From: Falsiroseomonas sp051433195
GTDB taxonomy: Bacteria; Pseudomonadota; Alphaproteobacteria; Acetobacterales; Acetobacteraceae
DNA length: 64,000 bases
NCBI RefSeq assembly: GCF_051433195.1
Contig: NZ_JBHMFT010000014.1
Span: 62,001-126,000 of the forward strand
Reading direction: 5' to 3'
Shown here: positions 1 through 7,741 of the stretch, piece by piece
Position numbering within the stretch: position 1 is the stretch's first letter
Layout of the letters: each line of letters starts with the position of its first letter
Notes under the pieces: generated by a model
Database searches by the model: none
What the model was told of the DNA's origin: nothing
What the model saw: the letters and a program-made list of their open reading frames with translations, nothing else
Position numbers and translations under genes: made by a program

Positions 1-66
1 GCGCGTGTCGTTCAGGATGTAGGTCTTGCCCACGCCCTTGATCTCGAGGATCGGTATCTCAGCCAT
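1..66 (-). CDS. ABC transporter ATP-binding protein, N-terminal fragment (cut by window edge)
   Basis: Only the first 22 codons lie in the window. They read as the opening beta strand of an ABC ATPase (MAEIPILEIKGVGKTY...), the usual start of NitT/TauT/SsuB-type ATP-binding subunits. The ATG overlaps the 3' end of the upstream permease gene by 8 nt, so the two are translationally coupled and should form one importer with the binding protein at 951-1913. Walker motifs lie outside the window, so family rank comes from context. Confidence 0.7.
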   Translation of the reverse strand, partial: MAEIPILEIKGVGKTYILNDTR

Positions 67-925
67 GATGCGAGGGGCTCCAGCGCAGGAGGCGGTTCAT
101 CAGCATGACGACGACGCGGTCGGAGATGAAGCCGGCGATGCCGATGACGATCATGCCGCAGATCACGAGTTCGGTGCGCGACAGGGTTCGGCCATCCATG
201 ATGACGGCGCCGAGGCCCTGCGGCACGCCCGTCATCTCCCCGACCACGATGACGAACCAGGCGAGGCCAAGACCGAGGCGAAGTCCGGTGAAGATGGAGG
301 GCAGCGCCGCCGGCAGCACGACGCGGAAGAACTGCGCATTGCCGCGGCAGCCGAGCATGGAGGCGGCCTCGAACAGCCGCGGCTCGACATTCTTCACGCC
401 GAAGATGGTGTTCAGCAGGATCGGGTAGAAGGCGCCGAGGAACACCAGGAAGAAGGCGGACCGCGCGCCGAGCCCGAACAGGATCATCGACAGCGGCAGC
501 CAGGCGGTGACCGGGATCGGCCGCATCAGTTGCAGGAACGGATCGAGCAACTGCCGCACGAAGGCGTTGCGCCCGATCAGCAGGCCGAGCGGGATGGCGA
601 CCGCGGCGGCCAGCAGGAAGCCGCCATAGACCCGGCTGGCGGAGGCCAGCAGGTGGATGTGCAGGGTGGCGGAGAAGGCATCGTCCCAGATCCCGCCGAT
701 GGCGAAGTCCACCATGTATTCGGCGACGTCGGCCGGCGAGGGGATCAGCCGCGTCATGCCGTTGGCCACTGCCAGGTGCCAGCCCAGCAGCAGCAGCAAG
801 GGCACGATCAGGGAGAGCAGCACCGGCTTCGCACGGCGCCACAGCCGCGGCGCCGAGAATGCCGGCGCGGCGGCCGGGGCCGCGCCCGGGGGAGCGCCCG
901 GGGGAGCGATGGTGACGTCCGACAT
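59..925 (-). CDS. ABC transporter permease, NitT/TauT (SsuC-like) family
   Basis: A 288-residue inner-membrane permease. An Ala/Pro-rich cytoplasmic N-terminus of about 35 residues precedes six or so hydrophobic segments. The central part has the BPD_transp_1 coupling-loop pattern (EAASMLGCRG near residue 185, then a GLRLGLGLAWFVIVVGE segment) typical of taurine, sulfonate and nitrate importer permeases. It is 25 nt downstream of the binding-protein gene and overlaps the ATPase start. The substrate is unknown; adjacency to allophanate hydrolase genes suggests a small nitrogen compound, which is inference. Confidence 0.9.
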   Translation of the reverse strand: MSDVTIAPPGAPPGAAPAAAPAFSAPRLWRRAKPVLLSLIVPLLLLLGWHLAVANGMTRLIPSPADVAEYMVDFAIGGIWDDAFSATLHIHLLASASRVYGGFLLAAAVAIPLGLLIGRNAFVRQLLDPFLQLMRPIPVTAWLPLSMILFGLGARSAFFLVFLGAFYPILLNTIFGVKNVEPRLFEAASMLGCRGNAQFFRVVLPAALPSIFTGLRLGLGLAWFVIVVGEMTGVPQGLGAVIMDGRTLSRTELVICGMIVIGIAGFISDRVVVMLMNRLLRWSPSHHG

Positions 926-950
926 GGCGCTGCCCTCCCCTGCCCCGGCG

Positions 951-1913
951 TTACGCGGAGGCGACGGCGTTGGAGAAGCTGGGGTTCAGGAAGGTGTCGA
1001 AGTTGGGCAGGCGGCGGATCTGGCGCAGCTCCAGCATCTGCTGCGCATAGGTGCGCGACTGCCGCAGCACGGTCTCATCCAGCTTCCAGATGTATTCGAC
1101 ATTGCCGGCACCCAGCGCCTGTTCCACGGCGGCGCGCGGCGCGCCCAGGATGCGGACGGTGGCCTCCGCCACCTCGGCGGGGTTCGCCTTCATGTGCTCG
1201 CTGGCGCGGCGGTGGATGCCGAGCATGGTGCGCACCAGCGCCGGGTCGGATTTGATGAGATCCTCGCTGGTGCCGAAGATCATGTTCAGCCCGCCCATGG
1301 CGGTGCCGTAGGGGTATTCGACAAGCTGGCCGACGCCGGAGGAGATGGACAGGCCCGGGCCGGGCTCCGCGCCCACATAGGCGTCGATGTCGCCGCGCGA
1401 CAGCATGGCGTGCATCTCGCCAAAGGGCACGCGCACCGGGGTGATGTCGCGGACGGACATGCCGGTCTCGCGCAGACGCTCCAGGATGAAGACTTCCTGC
1501 GTCGAGCCGGGCCAGATGCCGATGCGCTTGCCACGCAGGTCCGCGATGCTGCGCAGCGGGCCACCGGCCTTGGAGATCACGCCCATGCCCTTGTTGCAGA
1601 AGGCACCGACGACGACGACAGGCTCGCCGGCTGCCGCACCGAGTGTCGCGGCGGCGATTCCGAAGCCGCCGCAGGCGACGGAGCCGGTGACGACGGCGTT
1701 CTTGCCATCGGTCGGGCTGTCGAAGGTGATGATCTCGATGGTCAGGCCCGCCGGCGCGAAGCGCTGGTAGAAATGCGGCGTCATCGAATGGATCAGGCGC
1801 AGCGAGCCCATCTTCACCGTGCGCGCGGCCTGCGCGTTGGCGATGTGGGGTGCCGCCAAGGGGGCGGTGATAGTCGCGGCGGCGGCGGTCAGGATCTGGC
1901 GGCGGTTCAGCAT
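951..1913 (-). CDS. ABC transporter substrate-binding protein, NMT1/SsuA-like
   Basis: A 320-residue periplasmic binding protein. The N-terminus (MLNRRQILTAAAATITAPLAAP, ending near ANAQA) is a secretion signal with a twin-arginine-like NRRQ stretch. The mature part has NMT1/SsuA features: an early KMGSLRL strand, a run of small residues around VACGGFGIAAATLGAAAG, the DLRGKRIGIWPGS motif near residue 130 and an AEVAEATVRILGAP helix near the C-terminus. It sits between the two-piece allophanate hydrolase and its cognate permease and ATPase in one minus-strand operon. The ligand cannot be read from the sequence. Confidence 0.88.
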   Translation of the reverse strand: MLNRRQILTAAAATITAPLAAPHIANAQAARTVKMGSLRLIHSMTPHFYQRFAPAGLTIEIITFDSPTDGKNAVVTGSVACGGFGIAAATLGAAAGEPVVVVGAFCNKGMGVISKAGGPLRSIADLRGKRIGIWPGSTQEVFILERLRETGMSVRDITPVRVPFGEMHAMLSRGDIDAYVGAEPGPGLSISSGVGQLVEYPYGTAMGGLNMIFGTSEDLIKSDPALVRTMLGIHRRASEHMKANPAEVAEATVRILGAPRAAVEQALGAGNVEYIWKLDETVLRQSRTYAQQMLELRQIRRLPNFDTFLNPSFSNAVASA

Positions 1914-1925
1914 GATCGGGTCTCC

Positions 1926-2315
1926 CTATGCGGTGACGAGGCTGGCGATGAAGGCGCGCCAGCCTCCGAAGTCGGAAATGTCCTCGGCGCCGTGCAGGCC
2001 CTCGGGCTCCACGAGGAAGCCCTTCGGCGTGGTGCCATCGGCCAGGCGCAGCGTGCCGATGCAGAGCGGGGCCGGAATGCCGGCGACGAAGCGGCCGAAG
2101 CCATCTGCGGGCAGCGCCCAGACCTCGGTCGCGATGGCGTGGCCAGCCGGCACGCGCAGCAGGCCGGGACGGCGCGGTGGGCCACCGGCGAGGGCGAACA
2201 GGCGATACAGCGGCACGGTATGCGCGGCGCGCCGGTAAACGGCGCCCTCTCGCAGCAATTCCGGGTTCAGCACCATGCCGGACAGATGCGCGCCGACGAC
2301 GCAGATCTCGATCAT
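1926..2315 (-). CDS. Stand-alone allophanate hydrolase C-terminal domain protein
   Basis: A 129-residue protein matching the C-terminal domain of AtzF-type allophanate hydrolases (gamma-glutamylcyclotransferase-like fold). It has the VVGAHLSGM opening, the VPLYRLFAL strand, the AGHAIATEVWALP core, FGRFVAGIPAPLCIGT and the closing DISDFGGWRAFIASL. In AtzF and in the allophanate hydrolase half of yeast urea amidolyase this domain is fused behind the amidase domain. Here it is a separate gene whose ATG overlaps the stop of the amidase gene by 4 nt (ATGA). In Kluyveromyces allophanate hydrolase the domain has been assigned the second, decarboxylating step. A genuine split and a frameshift at the junction both remain possible. 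Confidence 0.85.
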   Translation of the reverse strand: MIEICVVGAHLSGMVLNPELLREGAVYRRAAHTVPLYRLFALAGGPPRRPGLLRVPAGHAIATEVWALPADGFGRFVAGIPAPLCIGTLRLADGTTPKGFLVEPEGLHGAEDISDFGGWRAFIASLVTA

Positions 2316-3640
2316 GCGAAGGCCTTCATCAGGTGCTTGCCGGTGGCGGCCAGGCCCGCGTCGCTGCCACGCGGGCCGATCAGCGTGACGCCGAAGGGCA
2401 GGCCATCGGGCCTGCGGGGCGCCGGGATGGCCAGCGCCGCGAGGTCGAGCAGGTTGACGAAGTTGGTGTAGGTGCCGAGGCGGGCATTGGGGCCGATCGG
2501 GTCCGCCTCCAGCTCCGCCAATGTCGGGAAGTTGGGCGCAGTGGGCACCAGCAGCGCCTCCATGCGCGACCAGGCCGGGCGCGTCGCAAGCCGCAGCGCG
2601 GCCAGGCGGTGCAGGCCGGTGAAGGCATCTGTTGCGGTGAAGCGGGCGGCGCCGGCCAGGATGCGCTGCGTCACCGGGTGCATGGCCGCGCGCGGGACCA
2701 GGTGGCCGAAGGCGGCGTCACGTTCGGCGACGAAGGCACCTTCGTACAGCAGGCGCGCGGTCTCGAGGAACGGGCTGAGGTCGATTTCGTCCAGCGTCGC
2801 GACCTGCCCGGCGCGCGCGATGGCGGCGTCCCAGGCGGCGCGCTGATCGGCATCGTCCAGGTGCAGGTCGGCGGCGCGCGGGATGCCGAGCCGGGCCATC
2901 GGCGCGCCGGGATTGTCCAGTTCGATGGGACGGGACCAAGGGTCGAGCACGTCCTCCCCGGCCATCACCGCATGGCCGGTCCAGGCGTCGTCGACGTTGC
3001 GGGCGAAGACCGAGATGCAGTCGAGGCTCGGGCAGGCCGGCACCACGCCGCGGGAAGGAATGGCACCGACCGAGGGCTTCAACCCGACCAGGCCATTGAG
3101 GCCGGCCGGCACGCGCCCCGATCCCGCGGTGTCCGTGCCCAGCGCCAGCAGCGCCAGCCCCTGCGCCACCGCGACGGCGGAGCCGGAGGAGGACCCGCCC
3201 GGCACGCGGTCCGGCGCGCAGGCGTTGCGCGGGACAGGATGCGGGGTCCGCACGCCGACCAGGCCAGTGGCGAACTGGTCCAGGTTGGTCTTGCCGGTGA
3301 TGAGTGCCCCGGCAGCGAGCAGTCGCGCCACCGCCGGCGCGCTGGTGGTGGGCCAGTGGGCATAGGCGGGGCAGGCGGCGGTCGTCGGCATGCCCGCGAC
3401 GTCGATATTGTCCTTCACCGCGACCGGCACGCCCCAGAGCGGGTAGCGGTGCGGGTCGAAGGCTGCCAGGCCGGCGGCGGCAGCCGAGAACGCTTCGGGC
3501 GTGGGGCGATACAGGTAGATGCCGGGATCGGCGACCGCGACGTGCCGGGCCTCCAGCCGTGCGGCCAGGCCCACGGGCGTCAGGCCTTCGGCATAGGCCG
3601 CGTGGAGCGCGGCAATACCGGGGGGCAGCAGGGGGGCCAT
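2312..3640 (-). CDS. atzF: Allophanate hydrolase, amidase-signature catalytic subunit
   Basis: A 442-residue amidase-signature enzyme. The Ser-cisSer-Lys triad is visible: Lys76 in VAVKDNIDVAG, the serine cluster at 150-152 in PGGSSSGSA and Ser174 in GTDTAGSGRVPAG. The AGSGRVPAG version of the nucleophile motif marks allophanate hydrolases rather than general amidases. The expected reaction is hydrolysis of allophanate to ammonia and CO2. Together with the downstream 129-residue C-domain protein it adds up to a normal AtzF of about 570 residues. No urea carboxylase is seen in the window, so allophanate may come from biuret or cyanurate breakdown (inference). An ATG at 3640 was chosen over a GTG one codon upstream; neither has a strong ribosome-binding site. 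Confidence 0.87.
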   Translation of the reverse strand: MAPLLPPGIAALHAAYAEGLTPVGLAARLEARHVAVADPGIYLYRPTPEAFSAAAAGLAAFDPHRYPLWGVPVAVKDNIDVAGMPTTAACPAYAHWPTTSAPAVARLLAAGALITGKTNLDQFATGLVGVRTPHPVPRNACAPDRVPGGSSSGSAVAVAQGLALLALGTDTAGSGRVPAGLNGLVGLKPSVGAIPSRGVVPACPSLDCISVFARNVDDAWTGHAVMAGEDVLDPWSRPIELDNPGAPMARLGIPRAADLHLDDADQRAAWDAAIARAGQVATLDEIDLSPFLETARLLYEGAFVAERDAAFGHLVPRAAMHPVTQRILAGAARFTATDAFTGLHRLAALRLATRPAWSRMEALLVPTAPNFPTLAELEADPIGPNARLGTYTNFVNLLDLAALAIPAPRRPDGLPFGVTLIGPRGSDAGLAATGKHLMKAFA

Positions 3641-3738
3641 CACATTGTGTGGATTGCGACCATGCCGCTAGGTTTAGCAAGACCCGTGCCGCAACCGAGG
3701 CCGTTTCAGATCAATCCCTTAAAGACGCAGGCAGTCGC

Positions 3739-3752
3739 TCGTGTATGCACGA
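3739..3752. promoter_or_regulatory. Palindrome, candidate GntR operator upstream of the allophanate hydrolase genes
   Basis: The sequence TCGTGTATGCACGA is a perfect 5-bp inverted repeat (TCGTG/CGACG read as its complement CACGA) around a 4-bp centre. It lies about 96 nt upstream of the allophanate hydrolase start and about 30 nt past the end of the GntR/FCD regulator gene. FadR/FCD regulators often bind short palindromes with a GT-N-AC core. Assignment to this regulator rests on position and symmetry only. Confidence 0.45.
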
Positions 3753-3782
3753 CGCACTTTTTGCGCCAGATATGCCCATGAT

Positions 3783-4478
3783 TCAGGCAGCGCTGGGCTG
3801 GTGCAGCGCCGCGGCCATCGAGGTCCAGGTCTGCTCGGTCACTCCGATATGCGCGCGCAGCCGCGTGGCCGCTCCGGCTGCGTCGCCGCGCTGGATCGCG
3901 AGGAGGATCGCACCATGCTCCTCATGCGATCGCCGCAACCGGTCCGGTGCCTCCAACTGAGCCGCCCGGAAGGGCGCCAGCCTGCGACGCGTCGCGGTGG
4001 CGATCTCAAGCAGATAGCCGTTGTGTGCGCCAAGATAGAGCAGGTGGTGGAAGGCCACATTGGCCGCGCGATAGGCGCCGACATCGGCCATGCGCACCAT
4101 GGCGGCCATGGCCAGGTGCTGGCGTTCCAGGCTCCGCCGCTGGTCAGGCGTCATGGCCAATGCGCACAGGGCGGCGGCCATCGCCTCCAGCTCCGCCATC
4201 ACCAGGAACATCTCGCCAAGCTGCGTGCTGTCCGGGATGGCCACCACGGCACCCCGGCGGGGGGCGACCTGCACCAGACCGGTCGGCGCCAATTGGCGCA
4301 AGGCTTCGCGCACCGGGGTCCGGCTGGTGCCGAAGGACTTCGCCAGGGCCATTTCATCGAGCGGGGTGCCCGGCTTCATCAGGCCGGCGACGATATCCTC
4401 CGCGAGCCGCGCGGCAATTGCCTCGCCATGGGTCGGGCGTACGGGGCGCGGGTCAGGGCTGGCGGGCCGGCGGGGCAT
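3783..4478 (-). CDS. GntR family transcriptional regulator, FCD (FadR-type) domain
   Basis: A 231-residue DNA-binding regulator. Residues 15-85 form a GntR winged helix (GEAIAARLAEDIVAGLMKPGTPLDE, then SFGTSRTPVREALRQL). Residues 90-220 form the all-helical FCD ligand domain, with metal-site histidines in FHHLLYLGAHNGYL, SHEEHGAIL and RAHI. FCD regulators usually sense carboxylates and often repress the adjacent catabolic operon. The gene lies just upstream of the allophanate hydrolase and ABC importer genes on the same strand, and a palindrome lies in the 140-bp gap between them. It is therefore the likely local regulator (inference). Confidence 0.92.
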   Translation of the reverse strand: MPRRPASPDPRPVRPTHGEAIAARLAEDIVAGLMKPGTPLDEMALAKSFGTSRTPVREALRQLAPTGLVQVAPRRGAVVAIPDSTQLGEMFLVMAELEAMAAALCALAMTPDQRRSLERQHLAMAAMVRMADVGAYRAANVAFHHLLYLGAHNGYLLEIATATRRRLAPFRAAQLEAPDRLRRSHEEHGAILLAIQRGDAAGAATRLRAHIGVTEQTWTSMAAALHQPSAA

Positions 4479-4517
4479 GGCGCGGTTGTGCCGCGCCGGG
4501 GCCGCCGCCGTCCAGTC

Positions 4518-5540
4518 TCAGCGGAAGGGATAGGGGTACATCAGGCCGCCGCGGCGCCACAGGTCGGACAGGCCGCGCTCCAGGCCGATCGGCGAGCCTT
4601 CGCCCAGGTTGCGCTCGAAGATCTCGCCGTAGTTGCCGACCTGGCGGATCGCCTCCGCTGCCCAGGTGTCCTTCAGGCCGAGCCGGGCGCCGAGGCCGCG
4701 GTCGAGGCCGATCAGGAAGCGGATTTCGGCATTGTCGGACCGCAAAGCGGCATCGAGCGTGGTGCTGGACACCTCCAGCTCCTCCGCCGCCACCAGGGCG
4801 TGCAGCGTCCAGGTGACGATCTGGCGCCAGCGCTCGTCGCCGCCGCGCACGAAGGGGGTCAGCGGCTCGCGGCTCAACCGTTCGGGCAGCAGCACGGCGC
4901 CGGCCGGGTCCGGCAGGTCCGTCACGCGCAGCGTGGCGAGGGCGGCGGCATCGGCCGTCACCGCGTCGCAGCGCCCGTCCTTGAAGCCGTCGAGCAGGGA
5001 TGCACCGCTCTGGCGGGTCACCACCGGCTGCACCGTGATGCCGGCCCGCGTCGCCGCGTTGCGGAGGATGCCGAGGCTGCCATCGACCTCCGGCGCGGCG
5101 ACGCAGATGCGTTTGCCGTCGAGCTGGGCGAAGGAGGCGACGTTGGCGTCGGCCCGCACCATCACCGCCTGCCCGTCGTAGAGAAGAACCCCGATCGGCG
5201 TCAGGTTGCGGCCGGCGTCGCGCATGGCCGTGATGGTCATGTTGCTGGACAGCAGGTCGACGGTGCCGGCCTCGACCTGCGCCAGCCCGGCTTCGAGGGA
5301 CGAAGCGGGCACGAAGCCCACCTGTTCCGCATCGCCCAGCACGGCCGCGGCCACCGCCCGGCAGAAATCCGCATCCAGTCCGCGCATCCGGCCCTGCAGG
5401 TCCGGTGCGGAAAATCCGGGCAACTGGCCAAACACGCCACAGCGCAACTCGCCGCGCTGCCGGACCGCGTCAAGGGTCTGGGCCGGCGCCGTGCCGACAA
5501 GGCCCAGCATCATCAGGAAGCCGAGGAAGCAGCGGCGCAT
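4518..5540 (-). CDS. Amino-acid ABC transporter substrate-binding protein (AapJ/BztA-like)
   Basis: A 340-residue periplasmic binding protein of the SBP_bac_3 family. It has a signal peptide (MRRCFLGFLMMLGLVGTAPAQ), then TLDAVRQRGELRCGV, GLDADFCRAVAAAVLGD, DLLSSNMTITAMRD and a C-terminal VGNYGEIFERNLG segment characteristic of general L-amino-acid binding proteins. No permease or ATPase of this class is adjacent, so it is an orphan component that would use a transporter encoded elsewhere. The start at 5540 was chosen because it begins the signal peptide; the frame stays open further upstream. Confidence 0.88.
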   Translation of the reverse strand: MRRCFLGFLMMLGLVGTAPAQTLDAVRQRGELRCGVFGQLPGFSAPDLQGRMRGLDADFCRAVAAAVLGDAEQVGFVPASSLEAGLAQVEAGTVDLLSSNMTITAMRDAGRNLTPIGVLLYDGQAVMVRADANVASFAQLDGKRICVAAPEVDGSLGILRNAATRAGITVQPVVTRQSGASLLDGFKDGRCDAVTADAAALATLRVTDLPDPAGAVLLPERLSREPLTPFVRGGDERWRQIVTWTLHALVAAEELEVSSTTLDAALRSDNAEIRFLIGLDRGLGARLGLKDTWAAEAIRQVGNYGEIFERNLGEGSPIGLERGLSDLWRRGGLMYPYPFR

Positions 5541-5578
5541 GGTGGGGTTCCGATCGGGCAAGGGGCGCGGCATCTGGT

Positions 5579-6451
5579 TCAGCAGCCGGAGGCGGCGACG
5601 CGGCAGACGATGCCGGAGCCCGGTCGTTCCGCAATGCGGCAGACCTGCAAGGCCTGGGCTTCGGCCTGTTCGCGCGTCTGCCCAGCGCCGGTGGCCGTGC
5701 GGCGCAGCTGGGCCGGGGTGTCGCTGACCGCCTGGACCAGGGCACCGCAGGCGTTGGGGAATTCGAGCGAAATGCGGCACTGGTTGCGGCCCACCACGGC
5801 CTCGCAGGCGCGGATGGCCGTCATGCTGGCGGCGAGCCGGTCCGACTGCCCGCTGGTGAAGCCATAGGCCGTGGAGGGTGGTTCCGCCGTATAGATGAAG
5901 CCGAAGCGGCCGCGCAGCGCCGCTGCCGTCGCGCCGACAGAAGGTGCAGCGGCCGGCAGCACGCCACCCTGGGCGCAGCTTTGCTGGCAGGCCTGCACCA
6001 GGGCGCGTGGCTGGCTGTTGCAGGCCCTCTGGCAGGATTGCGGGATCGCAGCCGGGCGGTTGGCCATCACCGCCCGAGGCGGCGCAGCGCTGCCGACCGG
6101 GGTGAAGCAGGCGCCGGCGCCCGGGCCGCTCGCCAGGCCGCAGTTCAGGAGACGCGGCGTAGACCAGCGCTCCGCCGGCAGCGCGATCCGCCAGGGGCCG
6201 CCATCGCGGCACTGAATGTCCCAATAGGCGGTGCGGCCGCGGTCGAGACCGGCGGCGTAAAGGTTCGAAACCTCCGAACACGCCAGGCCATTGGTGCGAA
6301 GCAGGCTGCGGAAGGCATCCCGCTGGCCCGCCCCGTCCCGCGCGAGAAGCTGGTCGTTGGTCGGGTTGCCGGTCTGGGCCCAGGCGGGCATCAGCACCAC
6401 GGGTGCAACGGACCCGAGCAGGACAGACAGCGCCAGCACGGCCAATCGCAT
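5579..6451 (-). CDS. Secreted cysteine-rich DUF4189-domain protein
   Basis: A 290-residue exported protein of unknown function. A signal peptide (MRLAVLALSVLLG... ending near PAWAQ) is followed by about 150 residues rich in paired cysteines (ACSEVSNLY, CRDGGPW, CQRACNSQ, CQQSCAQGG). The last roughly 100 residues match DUF4189: a GFIYTAEPP opening, then RACEAVVGRNQCRISLEF and NACGALVQAV with conserved Cys pairs. It would act in the periplasm or outside the cell, stabilised by disulfides. Its own operon status is unclear; it lies 38 nt upstream of the amino-acid binding protein gene on the same strand. Confidence 0.75.
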   Translation of the reverse strand: MRLAVLALSVLLGSVAPVVLMPAWAQTGNPTNDQLLARDGAGQRDAFRSLLRTNGLACSEVSNLYAAGLDRGRTAYWDIQCRDGGPWRIALPAERWSTPRLLNCGLASGPGAGACFTPVGSAAPPRAVMANRPAAIPQSCQRACNSQPRALVQACQQSCAQGGVLPAAAPSVGATAAALRGRFGFIYTAEPPSTAYGFTSGQSDRLAASMTAIRACEAVVGRNQCRISLEFPNACGALVQAVSDTPAQLRRTATGAGQTREQAEAQALQVCRIAERPGSGIVCRVAASGC

Positions 6452-6620
6452 CGCCACCACCCCAGGACTTACGCCAAGGTGTCGCCTTTCATTACTTGTT
6501 GCGCAAGTCCCGAAAATTGGGATTCGCCGCGACACGCGAGGTGGCGTCGCTGAGGCGGCCGCCTCGAACTGCCGTCGCGGATGCTGTAGGCAGGCAGGCG
6601 ATGCAGACGGAGCAGGTTGC

Positions 6621-7733
6621 ATGAAGACACGCGCAGCGGTGGCCTGGGCGGCCGGCAAGCCCCTTTCGGTGACGGAAGTGGAGATCGGCGGCCCGCGGGC
6701 GGGCGAGGTTCTGGTGGAGGTGAAGGCCACCGGCCTGTGCCACACCGATCTCTACACCCTGTCCGGTGCCGATCCGGAGGGGCTGTTCCCCGCCATCCTG
6801 GGCCATGAAGGCGCGGGCATCGTCCGCGAGGTCGGCGCCGGCGTCACCAGCGTGAGGCCGGGCGACCACGTGATCCCGCTCTACACGCCGGAATGCCGGC
6901 AGTGCAAAACCTGCCTGTCGCAGCGCAGCAACCTGTGCACCGCGATCCGCGGCACCCAGGGCCGCGGCGTGATGCCGGACGGATCCTCGCGCTTCTCCTG
7001 CGAGGGTGCGCCGGTGATGCACTACATGGGCTGTTCCACCTTCGCCAACTACACGGTGCTGCCGGAGATCGCGGTGGCGAAGGTGCGGGAGGACGCGCCC
7101 TTCGAGAAGATCTGCTACATCGGCTGCGGCGTCACCACCGGCATCGGCGCCGTGATCAACACCGCCAAGGTCTGGCCGGGCGCCAATGTCGCGGTGTTCG
7201 GGCTGGGCGGCATCGGGTTGAACGTGATCCAGGGCGCGCGCATGGTCGGCGCCGACCGGATCATCGGCATCGACCTGAACAATGGGCGGGAGGAGATGGC
7301 CCGGAAGTTCGGCATGACCGACTTCATCAACCCGAACGAAGTCGGCCACGACAAGGTGGTGCAGGCCATCGTGGACCTGACCGGCGGCGGCGCCGATTTC
7401 AGCTTCGAGTGCATCGGCAACGTCAAGGTCATGCGCCAGGCGCTGGAATGCACGCATCGCGGCTGGGGCGAGAGCATCATCATCGGCGTCGCCGGCGCGG
7501 GGCAGGAGATCAGCACCCGGCCGTTCCAACTGGTCACCGGCCGGTCCTGGCGCGGCACCGCCTTCGGTGGCGCCCGCGGCCGGACCGACGTGCCGAAGAT
7601 CGTCGACTGGTACATGCAGGGGAAGATCGACATCGACAGCCTGATCACCCATGTGACGCCCCTGGACCAGATCAACCACGGCTTCGAGCTGATGGAGCGC
7701 GGCGAGTCGATCCGGTCGGTGGTGGTATACTGA
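6621..7733 (+). CDS. frmA: S-(hydroxymethyl)glutathione dehydrogenase (class III alcohol dehydrogenase)
   Basis: A 370-residue zinc medium-chain dehydrogenase that oxidises the formaldehyde-glutathione adduct to S-formylglutathione with NAD+. Catalytic zinc ligands are Cys40 (GLCHTD), His62 (GHEGAG) and Cys169. The structural-zinc cysteines are 92, 95, 98 and 106. The Rossmann motif GLGGIG is at 194-199. The IRGTQGRGVMPDG loop matches the class III substrate loop. S-formylglutathione hydrolase, its usual partner, is not adjacent. The flavoprotein gene downstream starts 9 nt after the stop, suggesting cotranscription. Confidence 0.93.
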   Translation: MKTRAAVAWAAGKPLSVTEVEIGGPRAGEVLVEVKATGLCHTDLYTLSGADPEGLFPAILGHEGAGIVREVGAGVTSVRPGDHVIPLYTPECRQCKTCLSQRSNLCTAIRGTQGRGVMPDGSSRFSCEGAPVMHYMGCSTFANYTVLPEIAVAKVREDAPFEKICYIGCGVTTGIGAVINTAKVWPGANVAVFGLGGIGLNVIQGARMVGADRIIGIDLNNGREEMARKFGMTDFINPNEVGHDKVVQAIVDLTGGGADFSFECIGNVKVMRQALECTHRGWGESIIIGVAGAGQEISTRPFQLVTGRSWRGTAFGGARGRTDVPKIVDWYMQGKIDIDSLITHVTPLDQINHGFELMERGESIRSVVVY

Positions 7734-7741
7734 GGGTCTGA

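Noticed and set aside
657..2471. Long plus-strand open frame across the first ABC importer and allophanate hydrolase C-domain genes
   Set aside because: It lies opposite genes with clear family motifs and its own translation is low-complexity Arg/Ala/Gly/Asp, as expected for a GC-rich antisense frame.
3741..5867. 708-codon plus-strand open frame
   Set aside because: It is antisense to the GntR regulator and amino-acid binding protein genes and shows no domain; a product of the high GC content.
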